This document shows positions 40,338 to 49,095 of a stretch of DNA of 49,191 nt, one piece after another (position 1 is the first letter of the stretch; every line of letters begins with the position of its first letter). The notes beneath the pieces were generated by a model. That model saw nothing but the letters and a program-made list of their open reading frames with translations. It made no database searches and had not been told where the DNA came from. Position numbers and translations under genes: made by a program. This DNA comes from an uncultured Fibrobacter sp. (GTDB lineage: Bacteria > Fibrobacterota > Fibrobacteria > Fibrobacterales > Fibrobacteraceae): positions 1-49,191 of the forward strand of contig OMSO01000010.1 in the NCBI GenBank assembly GCA_900313675.1. Reading direction: 5' to 3'.

Positions 40338-40457
40338 TCAGTTGTCAGTTATGAGTTTTCAGTTATGAAGGAAACAAGACGATGCTCACTACTCATTACT
40401 CATAACTCAAAGGAAGCCCATGGCGACCGACCTCATACCCCTATCCCCTAGCCCCCA
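40338..40457. repeat. heptamer repeat array R7
   Basis: TCAGTTG TCAGTTA TGAGTTT TCAGTTA, then CACTACT CATTACT CATAACT CAAAGGA and GACCTCA TACCCCT ATCCCCT AGCCCCC. It ends just before the -7 box of the next gene. Confidence 0.82.
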
Positions 40458-40462
40458 TTTAC

Positions 40463-40470
40463 TATCTTTC
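40463..40470 (+). promoter_or_regulatory. TATCTTTC -7 box ending 4 nt before GTG start
   Basis: TAnnTTTG-like box following array R7. The 4-nt gap predicts a leaderless message with a GTG start. Confidence 0.4.
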
Positions 40471-40474
40471 TGCT

Positions 40475-41917
40475 GTGGCTTATTTTTCCGAAACATATCA
40501 CGAGTCCATCAAGTATGGACGGCAGGTGTCCGGCGACCCCGTTACCCTCCACTGGGAAAATTCCGGAAATGTTTCGAACCCCTATGCGGCAGGCAAGCGC
40601 TATGCCACCAACGGGGTCAAGGCGGGCCAACGGAAAAAGGCCGCCTCGGAAGACCTGTTCGAGATAACCCAGTCATCTTCCACCCTGCTAAACCGCCTCT
40701 TTGCCCAGCTGCAGAACGACGTTTCTGCCGATGGCCTGCACTCGGTGGGCGTTTACGCCTACATAAAGGGCCAGAGCGTTCCCGACGACCTTTACAAGTT
40801 CGATTACGAGACCCGTGAACTGGTGGCCTACCCCTGGGAAAACGCCAAGCTGAAAAAGACCCGCCTGGAGGCTTTGGTCAAGGCCTTTGCCGACGGAAAC
40901 TTCATCGAAGAAGCTCCCATTACGCTGTTCTTTACGGCACTGCTGGACCGTGCCGTCTGGCGGTTCAAGGAAGCCGCCTACCACGAGCTGGAGCTGGACG
41001 TAGGCTCCTACGTGGGGCTGGCCTCCATTTCGGCCCGTTCTGCAGGAGCTATGGGTATTCCTCTCGGGAGCTTTGTGGATGCAGAAGTAGCCTACGCCTT
41101 GGATTTGGGGGTGAATGAAATTCCCATGGCCGCCGTGGCTATAATGCCCAAGGCTCTGAAAAAGTATGAACTGGCCTCGCAGTTCGCCTATTCCAGTAGG
41201 GGAGAACTCCCCATGCAAGAAAATGCCGCCCTGAACCCCAGGGTGCGGGCCCGTTTCCTTTTGCAGAACAAGGCGGAGTGCATTACGGACCTGTCCAAGT
41301 GCGTCAAGGTTTTCAGGGTCCAGAACCAGGCATTCGAAGGGGACGAATTTCCCCTGACGCCGCAAAAATACCCCAACGAATTTTTCTTCAGGGAATATGA
41401 CTTCTTGGGGCCGGGGGCTCTGGAACACAGACCCTTCAAACCCTGGACCGCCTCCCTGGACGATTTTTCTACGCTGCTCCGCTGGATGGAAATCTGCACC
41501 CTGAATGCCTTCGGGGCGGGACTCCTGAAAATCTGGGTGGCTTGCTTTGACGTGTCCCTGGTCTATCAGGGAATTTACCGTTACCAGCCTTCGAAAAAAT
41601 CCCTGTACCTGCATGCCGGAAACTTGGATCGGGAAGGTTTCTTGAAAGCGCACCTGGACGGAGAAAGCCCGAAAGATGCGGCCTTCGCGGTATTCTTTAC
41701 GGTGGACCTGAAAGACGCCTGCAATATCATGGGGGACCGCGGCTACCGTTGCCTGAACATGAATGCGGGTTATGTGGCCGAGATGCTTCGCGAATCGGCA
41801 CGGAGTCTCGGCAAGTACGCCCGTCGGGAGACCTTCTTCTACGAAGACGAACTCAAGCGTCTCATGAAGATTCCTGAAAGCGAAACCCTGCTCTGTGAAG
41901 TCCTGGTAGGGCGCTAG
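40475..41917 (+). CDS. SagB-type flavin oxidoreductase with two nitroreductase-like domains
   Basis: The 480-residue protein starts like SagB/ThcOx enzymes (YHESIKYGRQVSGDPVTLHWE). The first domain has SADGLHSVGVYAYIKG, DRAVWRFKEAAYHELELDVGSYVGLASISA and a terminal ALDLGVNEIPMAAVAIM block. The second begins near residue 315 (FREYDFLGPGALEHRPFKPWTASLDDFSTLLRW) and repeats the plan (YQPSKKSLYLHAG, AAFAVFFTVDL, RGYRCLNMNAGYVAEMLRESARSLG). SagB enzymes oxidise azolines in peptide natural products, but no precursor peptide or cyclase is adjacent, so the substrate is unknown. Start is GTG. Confidence 0.75.
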   Translation: MAYFSETYHESIKYGRQVSGDPVTLHWENSGNVSNPYAAGKRYATNGVKAGQRKKAASEDLFEITQSSSTLLNRLFAQLQNDVSADGLHSVGVYAYIKGQSVPDDLYKFDYETRELVAYPWENAKLKKTRLEALVKAFADGNFIEEAPITLFFTALLDRAVWRFKEAAYHELELDVGSYVGLASISARSAGAMGIPLGSFVDAEVAYALDLGVNEIPMAAVAIMPKALKKYELASQFAYSSRGELPMQENAALNPRVRARFLLQNKAECITDLSKCVKVFRVQNQAFEGDEFPLTPQKYPNEFFFREYDFLGPGALEHRPFKPWTASLDDFSTLLRWMEICTLNAFGAGLLKIWVACFDVSLVYQGIYRYQPSKKSLYLHAGNLDREGFLKAHLDGESPKDAAFAVFFTVDLKDACNIMGDRGYRCLNMNAGYVAEMLRESARSLGKYARRETFFYEDELKRLMKIPESETLLCEVLVGR

Positions 41918-42018
41918 GCCGCTGCACTCGCGCCGTTCATTACAACGAAGAGACGGCGTCCGTTTTCAGATTAAAGCAATAATTCGTGAGCCGGAACTCT
42001 CGAAAGGAAGGCGAGAGC

Positions 42019-42060
42019 ATTGTCCTGGCCAGAGTGTAAGAACCACAGTCTAGGACAATG
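42019..42060. repeat. 9-bp inverted repeat around the lrgB stop codon
   Basis: CATTGTCCT (42019-42027) and AGGACAATG (42052-42060) flank a 24-nt loop. The lrgB stop codon overlaps the right arm. CTCTCG/CGAGAG lies 10 nt to the left. No T-tract is visible. Confidence 0.5.
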
Positions 42061-42739
42061 CGGTCAGTACAGGTGCCACCACTGCGGTGAACAAACCTGC
42101 GATACCGATGGCAAGGCTGCTCATGGCGCCCTGCACTTCGCCCATCTCCATGGCGCGGGTGGTGCCGAGCGCGTGGCTTGCGGTACCGATGGCGATTCCC
42201 TGCGCTACCTTGTGCTTTATGTGGCAGAACCTGCATACGGCGGGGGCCGCGACCGCACCCGTGATTCCCGTGACGGTGATGGCGATGATGGTAACGGAAG
42301 GAATGCCGCCGATTTGTGACGAGATGACGCTCCCCATGGGGATGGTGACGGACTTGGGAAGGAGCGACAGTGTCAGCACCTTAGTGAGCCCCAAAAGCTT
42401 GCCGGCCACAATGACGCAGGTCATGGCGGTGATTGACCCTGCAAAAATCCCTGCAAGGATGGGTTTCCAGAAATGCTGGAGTTTTTGAATTTGTCTGTAA
42501 AGGGGAACTGCAAGGACCACGGTGGCAGGCGACAGCATTACAGAAATGTAGTCGCCGCCTACGTTGTAGCTTTCGAGGCTTACGCCCGTAATCAGCAGGA
42601 ACCCGACGATAAGGATGTTGCCGATGAGCAGCGGGTTCAAGAAGGAATACTTGAATTTTTTGCTGATGAACACGCCGGTTTCGAACGCGATGAGCGTGAG
42701 GAATATGCCGAACAGGGGAGAGTTGATGATGGCGTTCAT
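42050..42739 (-). CDS. lrgB: LrgB-family membrane protein
   Basis: The 229-residue protein has eight or so hydrophobic helices and the LrgB signature: LTLSLLPKSVTIPMGSVISSQIGGIPSVTIIAITVTGITGAVAAP, then GTASHALGTTRAMEMGEVQGAMSSLAIGIAGLFTAV. LrgB works with the holin-like LrgA in murein hydrolase control or metabolite (glycolate/pyruvate) export. Its ATG overlaps the lrgA stop by 4 bp, so translation is coupled. The in-frame extension upstream of 42739 is lrgA sequence in another frame and was excluded. Confidence 0.9.
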   Translation of the reverse strand: MNAIINSPLFGIFLTLIAFETGVFISKKFKYSFLNPLLIGNILIVGFLLITGVSLESYNVGGDYISVMLSPATVVLAVPLYRQIQKLQHFWKPILAGIFAGSITAMTCVIVAGKLLGLTKVLTLSLLPKSVTIPMGSVISSQIGGIPSVTIIAITVTGITGAVAAPAVCRFCHIKHKVAQGIAIGTASHALGTTRAMEMGEVQGAMSSLAIGIAGLFTAVVAPVLTALS

Positions 42740-43161
42740 TTTTCGCCCCCGATTGTGCCGTTGCGTTCTGCACGCTTGGAAAGGCGTTCTGCACGCAGGG
42801 CAAGGTTTTCCCGGTATTCCTGCCTGCGGATAAAAAACTGCGTGACCCGGCCGCCGGCAGCAATGGCCACGAGCGTGAAGGCGATGCAGAGGAACAGTAA
42901 AAGCGGCCACTTGGAAAGTACGTCGTCGCCGACGGCCATGATGGCGATGCTAGGCGGCAAGAAGAAGAGTGCCAGGTGGTTCAGGAAAAAGCTAGAAACG
43001 CCCGAAATCTGTTCCGGCTTGATGACTTTAGTACAAAGTAATATGAGCAGCAGGACCATGCCGATAATGTTCCCCGGCAGGGGCACGCCCACGATGCGGT
43101 GGAGAAATTCCCCGGCAAGGCAGATGGCGAAAATGACGGCAAGTTGGAGCGGAATTCTCAT
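42736..43161 (-). CDS. lrgA: LrgA/CidA-family holin-like protein
   Basis: The 141-residue protein has four hydrophobic helices and the family blocks AGEFLHRIVGVPLPGNIIGMVLLLILL and FFLNHLALFFLPPSIAIMAVGD. The charged C-terminal tail (RRQEYRENLALRAERLSKRAERNG) is longer than usual. It is the first gene of the lrgAB operon. A TAAATTTA box ends 8 nt before the ATG. Confidence 0.9.
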   Translation of the reverse strand: MRIPLQLAVIFAICLAGEFLHRIVGVPLPGNIIGMVLLLILLCTKVIKPEQISGVSSFFLNHLALFFLPPSIAIMAVGDDVLSKWPLLLFLCIAFTLVAIAAGGRVTQFFIRRQEYRENLALRAERLSKRAERNGTIGGEK

Positions 43162-43169
43162 TGCGGGCG

Positions 43170-43177
43170 TAAATTTA
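43170..43177 (-). promoter_or_regulatory. TAAATTTA box upstream of lrgA
   Basis: One base from TAnnTTTG on the minus strand, 8 nt before the start codon. Confidence 0.35.
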
Positions 43178-43327
43178 GAAAAAGTGCGCTTTAAAAAAAA
43201 GAGTGCTCACGAATAACCCAAAGTGGCTTTTTTTGCTGAAATTTGACGTTTTTGTATCGTAAAAAGTTTAAAATTATCTTACATTCCTAAAATTTGCAAA
43301 AAAATGCTTGATTTGTATCAAAAATTG

Positions 43328-43358
43328 TTGCGGAGAAGGTGGCGCGAAAGTATCTTTG
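43328..43358 (+). promoter_or_regulatory. TTG-N20-TATCTTTG promoter of the TIGR02147 gene
   Basis: TTG at 43328-43330, exactly 20 nt, TATCTTTG at 43351-43358, ATG at 43364. This is one of the clearest consensus promoters in the window. TTTGTATC occurs further upstream at 43251 and 43312. Confidence 0.6.
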
Positions 43359-43363
43359 CTGGT

Positions 43364-44200
43364 ATGCGTTCAGTAGTAGAATTTCAAGATTATCGAGAGT
43401 TTATGCGGCACTGGTTTGCCGAGAACAAGTTGCGTCATGGCCTTACCTGGCGCGATTTTTCGCATCGTGCGGGGTACGTGTCGCCGGTGTTCCTCAAGCT
43501 GGTCAGCGAAGGCAAGAGTTCCCTTCGGGGGACTGGTGCCGACCGCGTCGCCCAGGCCATGGGCCTGGAGGGCTTCGAAAAAGCGTATTTCAAGTCCCTG
43601 GTCACCTACAACCAGTCCAAGTTGGGGCCCGCCAGAAAAAAGGCCTACGATGAGATGCAGGCCCTTGCCCAGGCCCACAAGGTGAACGTTCTGGGCAAGG
43701 ATTCTATGGGGTATTACGAATCCTGGAAAAATCCCGTGCTTCGCGAATTGGTTCCCCATGTGCCGGGAATGTTTCCCAAGAAGGTGGCGGACTGCTGCCT
43801 GCCCAAGTTGACGGCCAGTGAGGTGAAGGAATCCGTGCGCTATCTGGAAAGTCTCGGCCTTCTGGTGAAAAACCGGGATGGATCCTACAGCCAATCGGAC
43901 AAGTCGGTCTCCACGGGCGAAATGAGTTTCGTTCCCCTGACCATTCAGCAGATGCACCTGCAGATGGGGGGCTTAGCGCTGGACGCCATCAAGAACTTGC
44001 CTCTTTCGGAGAGGAACGTTTCGGGCATTACCATGGGTCTTACCCAGAGAGCCTACAAGAAAATTGTGGAAGAACTGGCGGAATTCCGCAAGAAGGTGGT
44101 GGCCATCGCCACCGAAGACGACGGCATGGACCGTGTCTACCGCCTGAACCTTCAACTATTCCCTTTGACAAAAAACATACAGGAGATGCAGAATGCTTAA
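43364..44200 (+). CDS. TIGR02147 (Fibrobacter second paralogous family) protein, putative regulator
   Basis: The 278-residue protein belongs to the family described from F. succinogenes. Marks are VVEFQDYREFMRHWFAENKLRHGLTWRDFSHRAGYVSPVFLKLVSEGKSSL, which reads like a helix-turn-helix, GYYESWKNPVLRELVP, YLESLGLLVKNRDGSY and the tail EDDGMDRVYRLNLQLFPL. DNA binding is inferred from the N-terminal HTH-like segment. I chose ATG 43364 because the promoter box ends 5 nt before it. Its stop overlaps the start of the FISUMP lipoprotein gene, so the two are coupled. Confidence 0.85.
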   Translation: MRSVVEFQDYREFMRHWFAENKLRHGLTWRDFSHRAGYVSPVFLKLVSEGKSSLRGTGADRVAQAMGLEGFEKAYFKSLVTYNQSKLGPARKKAYDEMQALAQAHKVNVLGKDSMGYYESWKNPVLRELVPHVPGMFPKKVADCCLPKLTASEVKESVRYLESLGLLVKNRDGSYSQSDKSVSTGEMSFVPLTIQQMHLQMGGLALDAIKNLPLSERNVSGITMGLTQRAYKKIVEELAEFRKKVVAIATEDDGMDRVYRLNLQLFPLTKNIQEMQNA

Positions 44201-45890
44201 TATGGAAAATAATCAGATTGTTCTGACACAAACGTCATTGCGAAGGAGCGTAGCGACTGCGGCAATCTCCTTGCTTCTTTTACTTCTCGCCGCTTGCAGT
44301 GGAGAGAACAAGACTTCTGGTGGCACCAGCGAAGAGACCCAGATTATCGCCATAGAAGATCGTACCGTAGCGGGTGTTTCCCAGAAGGGACCGTTCCTTC
44401 AGGGGTCTAGCATTACCGTGCAAGAACTGGATGGAGCAACCCTGGTAGAATCCGGGAAACTTTACCAAACGGGCAAGAGCTTCAAGGGCAAAATTGCCAG
44501 TGACACGGGAACGTTTCTTATAAAGGACATTTCTCTCAAGTCGCAGTTCGCCCTGCTGGAAACGGAGGGCTTCTACCGCAACGAAGTGACCGGCGAGGTT
44601 TCCAAGAGCCAGATAACCTTGAACGCCTTGGTGGATTTGTCCGAAAGGGAAACGGCCAATATCAACCTGCTGACTCATCTGGAATACGAAAGGGTTGTTG
44701 AACTTGTGGGTTCTGGCGAGACGATTTCCTCGGCAAAGAAAAAGGCCGAGTCCGATGTGTTCAAGGCTTTTGGGATAGAGGTGGACAATGCCTCTGCCGA
44801 AGACCTGGATATCTTTGCGAAAGGGGATGACAATGCGGCCCTCCTGGCCATCAGTATCCTGATGCAGGGCAATCTTTCCGAAGGGAATCTTTCCAACCGT
44901 CTGGCAGTTTTTGCCAGCGACATCGAAAAGGATGGCTCCTGGGACGACGAGAATGAAAAGACGGACATCGCCGATTGGGCGAGCACGGCTGATCTTGCGG
45001 CAATCCGTGCGAACATCCGCTCTTGGGAATTGGGCGAAGATGTTCCTGCCTTTGAGAAGTTCTTCAAGCGCTTCTGGTGGAACAGCTTCAAGTTGGGCGA
45101 GTGCGATGGTGAAACGGATGGTTTGACCAAGAAGAATGGCAATGAACTGAGCAAGACTTTCGGTAAGGATTACCTCTGCTCTGCTGAAGACTGGCAATTG
45201 GTTTCCGCTTCGGAGGGTTCGGGCTCAAACGATAACGGCGATGTAGGCGACAATGCCTCTTTTGAGTATGGGACCTTGACGGATTCTCGTGACACCAAGG
45301 TTTACAAGACCGTAAAGATCGGGGACCAGGTATGGATGGCCGAAAACCTGAATTACAAGGCCTATGGAAGTGTCTGCTACGGCGAAGATGACGCCAACTG
45401 CTCCAAGTACGGAAGGCTTTACACCTGGGGTGGTGCCATGGATTCCAGCAAGACAAATTGCGGATACGATGGAGGTGACGGGTGCAGTGATTTGGCAGCC
45501 CTAGTCAAGGCAAAGAAAAATGTTCAGGGAATATGCCCCGCCGGTTCTCACCTGCCCAGTTACGACGAAATGCAGACAATGCTTACCCTTGTGGGTGGAG
45601 GTAACGCCACAGCCGAAGGCTCCGCGACGGCAGGGACGGCGCTGAAGGCCAAGTCCGGCTGGAACAGCGGCAATGGCACTGACACCTACGGATTTTCGGC
45701 TCTCCCGGCAGGTCGCTGGGAAAACGGCTATGGCGGAAGTTTTGAAAATGCAGGTGAAATGACCGGTTTCTGGTCCACCAATTTTGATAATTATTATGGT
45801 CATGTCCTGCATGTCACATCCGGCGCCAAGGCGGAATACTGGGAGGCTCCAAAACAGCTGGGCTATTCCGTGCGCTGCATTGTGGACTAG
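44193..45890 (+). CDS. FISUMP-domain lipoprotein with repeat-coded signal peptide
   Basis: The 565-residue protein starts inside the last codons of the TIGR02147 gene. The signal peptide ends in lipobox LLAAC (Cys31). Its residues TSLRRSVATAAISL are coded by a 37-bp palindromic repeat. An N-terminal domain of about 300 residues (VSQKGPFLQGSSITVQELD) resembles carboxypeptidase-regulatory-like or adhesin parts, and the FISUMP domain is C-terminal from about 355 (LTDSRDTKVYKTVKIGDQVWMAENLNYK, GRLYTWGGAMDS, CPAGSHLPSYDE, SVRCIVD). It is likely surface exposed. The start may instead be ATG 44202. Confidence 0.85.
   Translation: MLNMENNQIVLTQTSLRRSVATAAISLLLLLLAACSGENKTSGGTSEETQIIAIEDRTVAGVSQKGPFLQGSSITVQELDGATLVESGKLYQTGKSFKGKIASDTGTFLIKDISLKSQFALLETEGFYRNEVTGEVSKSQITLNALVDLSERETANINLLTHLEYERVVELVGSGETISSAKKKAESDVFKAFGIEVDNASAEDLDIFAKGDDNAALLAISILMQGNLSEGNLSNRLAVFASDIEKDGSWDDENEKTDIADWASTADLAAIRANIRSWELGEDVPAFEKFFKRFWWNSFKLGECDGETDGLTKKNGNELSKTFGKDYLCSAEDWQLVSASEGSGSNDNGDVGDNASFEYGTLTDSRDTKVYKTVKIGDQVWMAENLNYKAYGSVCYGEDDANCSKYGRLYTWGGAMDSSKTNCGYDGGDGCSDLAALVKAKKNVQGICPAGSHLPSYDEMQTMLTLVGGGNATAEGSATAGTALKAKSGWNSGNGTDTYGFSALPAGRWENGYGGSFENAGEMTGFWSTNFDNYYGHVLHVTSGAKAEYWEAPKQLGYSVRCIVD
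44234..44270. repeat. palindromic dispersed repeat forming part of a signal peptide
   Basis: GTCATTGCGAAGGAGCGTAG...GGCAATCTCC has GATTGC/GCAATC-type arms, like the common GTCATTGCGAGG repeat in many genomes. It is 37 bp and lies inside the start of the FISUMP lipoprotein gene. Confidence 0.8.
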
Positions 45891-45918
45891 GAATTTGTTG
45901 TCGATTTACTTTATAGAA

Positions 45919-45950
45919 AAAAAGAGTTCCCTAACCAGGGAACTCTTTTT
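45919..45950. terminator. bidirectional terminator between FISUMP lipoprotein and metK
   Basis: AAAAAGAGTTCCCT and AGGGAACTCTTTTT form a 14-bp perfect stem with loop AACC. A-tracts and T-tracts lie on both sides, so it serves both convergent genes. Confidence 0.9.
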
Positions 45951-45978
45951 ATGAACAAAGGATTCTGTCCAAAGGATT

Positions 45979-47169
45979 TTACACCTTGGCGAGTTTCTTC
46001 AGTGTAGCGGCCTTGTCGGTCTTTTCCCACGTGAAACGGGCACCCGTGCGGCCAAAATGGCCGAGGGCGGCGGTAACCACGTAACCCGGCTTGCGCAGGT
46101 CCAGCATCTTTTCGATACCGGCGGGCGAGAGGTCAAATACCTTGGCGACAATTTCTTCGATCTTGCGGTCGTCGATCTTGCCGGTGCCGAAGGTATTCAC
46201 CAGCACGGACACGGGCTTGCTGTAGCCGATGGCGTAGGCCAACTGGACTTCGCAGCGGTAGGCAAGTCCAGCAGCTACGATGTTTTTTGCTACGTAGCGT
46301 GCGGCGTAAGCGGCGCTGCGGTCCACCTTACTCGGATCCTTGCCGCTAAAGGCGCCACCACCGTGACGGCCCATGCCGCCGTAGGTGTCGACGATAATCT
46401 TGCGTCCGGTGAGTCCGCAGTCACCGTGGGGGCCACCCACCACGAACTTGCCGGTGGGGTTCACCAGGTAACGGGTCTTCTTGTCCAGGAGTTTCGCGGG
46501 AATTACCTTCTTAATGAGCTTCTCGATGATTTCCTTTTCGATGGTAGAGTGCTTGAGCTCCTTACCGTTCACGAATTCGTCGTGTTGGGTGCTGATGACC
46601 ACGGTATCCACGCGTACGGGCTTGTCGTTTTCGTCGTATTCTACCGTCACCTGGGACTTGGCGTCCGGACGCAGCCACTTGATGGTTCCTTCTTCGCGGA
46701 GTTCCTGGATCTTTTCCATGAGCTTGTGGGCGAGGCTAATCGGGAGTGGCATCAGTTCCGGGGTCTCGTTCACGGCGTAGCCGAACATCATGCCCTGGTC
46801 GCCTGCTCCTTGCTTGTCGTCTTTTTTGCCTTCGGCGGCTTTGGCATTAACACCCTGGGCAATGTCTGGGGATTGCTTGTCCATGGCGACGAGAACGGAG
46901 CAACCCTTGTAGTCAAAGGCCAGTTCCGGGTTTACGTAACCGATATTCTTGATGGTCTTGCGGGCAATCTGTTGGTAGTCGATTACTGCCTTGGTGGTAA
47001 TTTCGCCGGAAATCACGACGAGTCCTGTGTTTACCAGTGTTTCGCAGGCTACGCGGCTTTTGGGATCCTGCGCGAGGCAGGCGTCGAGGATGGCGTCCGA
47101 AATTTGGTCGCAAACTTTGTCTGGGTGTCCTTTGGACACGGATTCAGAGGTAAAAAGATAGTGTGCCAT
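45979..47169 (-). CDS. metK: S-adenosylmethionine synthetase
   Basis: MetK joins methionine and ATP to form SAM. The 396-residue protein has the family hallmarks [56 protein letters not shown] and [20 protein letters not shown]. The length is usual. I chose ATG 47169, which has AAGGAG 8 nt upstream and starts MAHYLFTSE; the longer reading frame to 47211 lacks family support. No SAM riboswitch is visible upstream. Confidence 0.96.
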   Translation of the reverse strand: MAHYLFTSESVSKGHPDKVCDQISDAILDACLAQDPKSRVACETLVNTGLVVISGEITTKAVIDYQQIARKTIKNIGYVNPELAFDYKGCSVLVAMDKQSPDIAQGVNAKAAEGKKDDKQGAGDQGMMFGYAVNETPELMPLPISLAHKLMEKIQELREEGTIKWLRPDAKSQVTVEYDENDKPVRVDTVVISTQHDEFVNGKELKHSTIEKEIIEKLIKKVIPAKLLDKKTRYLVNPTGKFVVGGPHGDCGLTGRKIIVDTYGGMGRHGGGAFSGKDPSKVDRSAAYAARYVAKNIVAAGLAYRCEVQLAYAIGYSKPVSVLVNTFGTGKIDDRKIEEIVAKVFDLSPAGIEKMLDLRKPGYVVTAALGHFGRTGARFTWEKTDKAATLKKLAKV

Positions 47170-47319
47170 TATGGCTCCTTGATGTTTCCAACACCGAAAA
47201 GAATGTCGCATTTTTGACCATTCCCAAGCGCAGGAAAAACGGGTTGAGTTATTCTATGCATAAATCTACAAAAATGCATAAAAGGTGGCAACGGGGGAGG
47301 GTAAAATAAGTGAAATCTG

Positions 47320-47350
47320 TTGCTGGGTCTTGCGCTCTTTTCTAAATTTG
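47320..47350 (+). promoter_or_regulatory. ispG promoter TTG-N20-TAAATTTG
   Basis: TTG at 47320-47322, exactly 20 nt, TAAATTTG at 47343-47350, ATG at 47356 (gap 5 nt). It matches both boxes of the Bacteroidota consensus and predicts a leaderless mRNA. Confidence 0.6.
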
Positions 47351-47355
47351 GCACC

Positions 47356-49095
47356 ATGACAAAGTTTAGCGAATTCCCCTATGTTGCCGACCGCTTCAAC
47401 GCCGTCCGCAGGGAAACTGTACAAGTCCGCGTTGGCGAGGCTTTGATAGGGGGGGGCGCCCCCATTTTAGTTCAGTCCATGACCACCACCAAGCCGAAGG
47501 ACGTCGAGAAGACGGTGGCCGAGACTCTGGCGCTCGCCAAGGTGGGCTGTGGCCTGGTTCGCATTACCGCTCCCACATTTGCCGATGCCCAGGGCCTCGA
47601 AGAAGTGATGAAGCAGGTCCGCGCCGCAGGTTGCAAGGTGCCGGTTTCCGCCGACATCCACTTCCAGCCGAAGGCCGCGTTCGAGGCGCTCAAGTGGGTT
47701 GAGAAGGTCCGCATCAATCCGGGTAATTTCGTGGATACGGGCATTTTGACGCTGGACCAGCAGACGGACAAGTTGTTTGACGAGGGCAAGGAGAAGGTGG
47801 CCGAAGCCTTTACAACCTTCGTGCAAGAAGCCAAGCGCCTGGGCCGGGCCATCCGCCTCGGTGTGAACCACGGTTCCCTTGCAGCCCGTATGATTTACCG
47901 CTACGGCGACACGGTGGAAGGCATGGTGGAAAGCGCCATGGAATACCTGGCCGTGTGCGAAGCCGAACATTTTGACCAGGTCGTTTTGAGCCTCAAGAGC
48001 AGCAACCCGCGGGTGGCGATTGCCGCCTACCGCATGCTCGCCGCGCGAATCAAGCAGGAAGGCTTTAAGCCGTACCCGTTCCACGTGGGCGTGACGGAAG
48101 CGGGCGCGGGTGCCGACGGACGACTCAAGTCGGCCGCGGGCATCGGCGCACTCCTGCTCGATGGCCTGGCAGATACGATACGCGTGTCCCTGACCGAAGA
48201 TCCGGTGGCCGAAGTCCCGGTGGCGCAGGAACTCATCAAGGCATGTGCTTTGCCTGCTGCGCCGACGGCGTACAACGTGCCGGTTCTGGAGAAGGACCCG
48301 TACCATTACGAGCGCAGGGCGACGACGCCCGTCGCTGTTTCCGGCGTAGAAATCGGAGGTTCTCATCCGGTGAAGGTCGGCGTGAAGGCCGACGCGATTG
48401 CACTTACCGGCGAACGCCGCAACGCTGAATTCGCTCTCCCGAGTCTGGATGCCGCCCCCGTGGTGCAGTTCAAGGATGCTATGGACATCGCGGGGTTCGC
48501 CGCAAATCCGGCGACCGTGCCTGCGGGTTCCGTGTTCTGCTATACCGGAGCCGAGATGGTCTCCGGCGTGCGCGCCCTTGCTGCAGCACTGGATGCCGCA
48601 GGTCGCCAAGACCCGATTTTGCTCTACGCCAAGATTAACGACAACGAACGAGAAACGCTCCGCGTGTCCGCCGACATCGGAAGCCTCGTGACGGACGGTC
48701 TTGGCGATGCCGTCGTTATCGACGGCTACAAGGGCGCGAAGGAAAGCGTGCTCCTCGCATTCGATATTCTGCAGGCCGCCTACTGCCGCCGCAGCAAGAC
48801 GAACTTTATCAGCTGCCCGAGCTGCGGCCGCACCCTCTACGACATCCAGCAGGTCATGGGCAAGATCAAGGCCCGCTTCGGTCACCTCTCCGACATTTCC
48901 ATCGGCATCATGGGCTGCATCGTGAACGGCCCGGGCGAAATGGCTGACGCCGACTTCGGTTACGTGGGCGGTGGCCCCGGCCGCATTACGCTGTTCGAAG
49001 GCAAGACGGCGGTCAAGAAGAACATCCCCGAAGAGGACGCCATCGAGGAACTCGTGAATTTGATCAAGGAAAGAGGCAGATGGCAAGAACCTTAG
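47356..49095 (+). CDS. ispG: 4-hydroxy-3-methylbut-2-enyl-diphosphate synthase, long (three-domain) form
   Basis: IspG reduces MEcPP to HMBPP in the MEP isoprenoid pathway with a [4Fe-4S] cluster. The 579-residue protein has the TIM barrel start (VQSMTTTKPKDVEKTVAETLALAKVGCGLVRITAPT, PVSADIHF, VRINPGNF) and the cluster cysteines SCPSCGRTLYDIQ and GIMGCIVNGPGEMADADFGYVGGG. It is about 200 residues longer than the E. coli type: the extra middle domain at about 265-480 is that of the plant and Bacteroidota long form. A TTG start further up was rejected because it lies in the promoter. Its stop TAG is the first word of array R8. Confidence 0.94.
   Translation: MTKFSEFPYVADRFNAVRRETVQVRVGEALIGGGAPILVQSMTTTKPKDVEKTVAETLALAKVGCGLVRITAPTFADAQGLEEVMKQVRAAGCKVPVSADIHFQPKAAFEALKWVEKVRINPGNFVDTGILTLDQQTDKLFDEGKEKVAEAFTTFVQEAKRLGRAIRLGVNHGSLAARMIYRYGDTVEGMVESAMEYLAVCEAEHFDQVVLSLKSSNPRVAIAAYRMLAARIKQEGFKPYPFHVGVTEAGAGADGRLKSAAGIGALLLDGLADTIRVSLTEDPVAEVPVAQELIKACALPAAPTAYNVPVLEKDPYHYERRATTPVAVSGVEIGGSHPVKVGVKADAIALTGERRNAEFALPSLDAAPVVQFKDAMDIAGFAANPATVPAGSVFCYTGAEMVSGVRALAAALDAAGRQDPILLYAKINDNERETLRVSADIGSLVTDGLGDAVVIDGYKGAKESVLLAFDILQAAYCRRSKTNFISCPSCGRTLYDIQQVMGKIKARFGHLSDISIGIMGCIVNGPGEMADADFGYVGGGPGRITLFEGKTAVKKNIPEEDAIEELVNLIKERGRWQEP

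Noticed and set aside
42740..42910. In-frame upstream extension of lrgB to a start at 42910
   Set aside because: It overlaps lrgA in another frame and has no LrgB similarity; ATG 42739 with ATGA overlap is better.
47170..47340. SAM riboswitch upstream of metK
   Set aside because: The leader lacks SAM-I core sequences and a terminator; only a Shine-Dalgarno site is seen.
47467..49086. Long antisense ORF (539 codons) opposite ispG
   Set aside because: It is the shadow of a GC-rich conserved gene; the His/Arg-rich translation has no family features.
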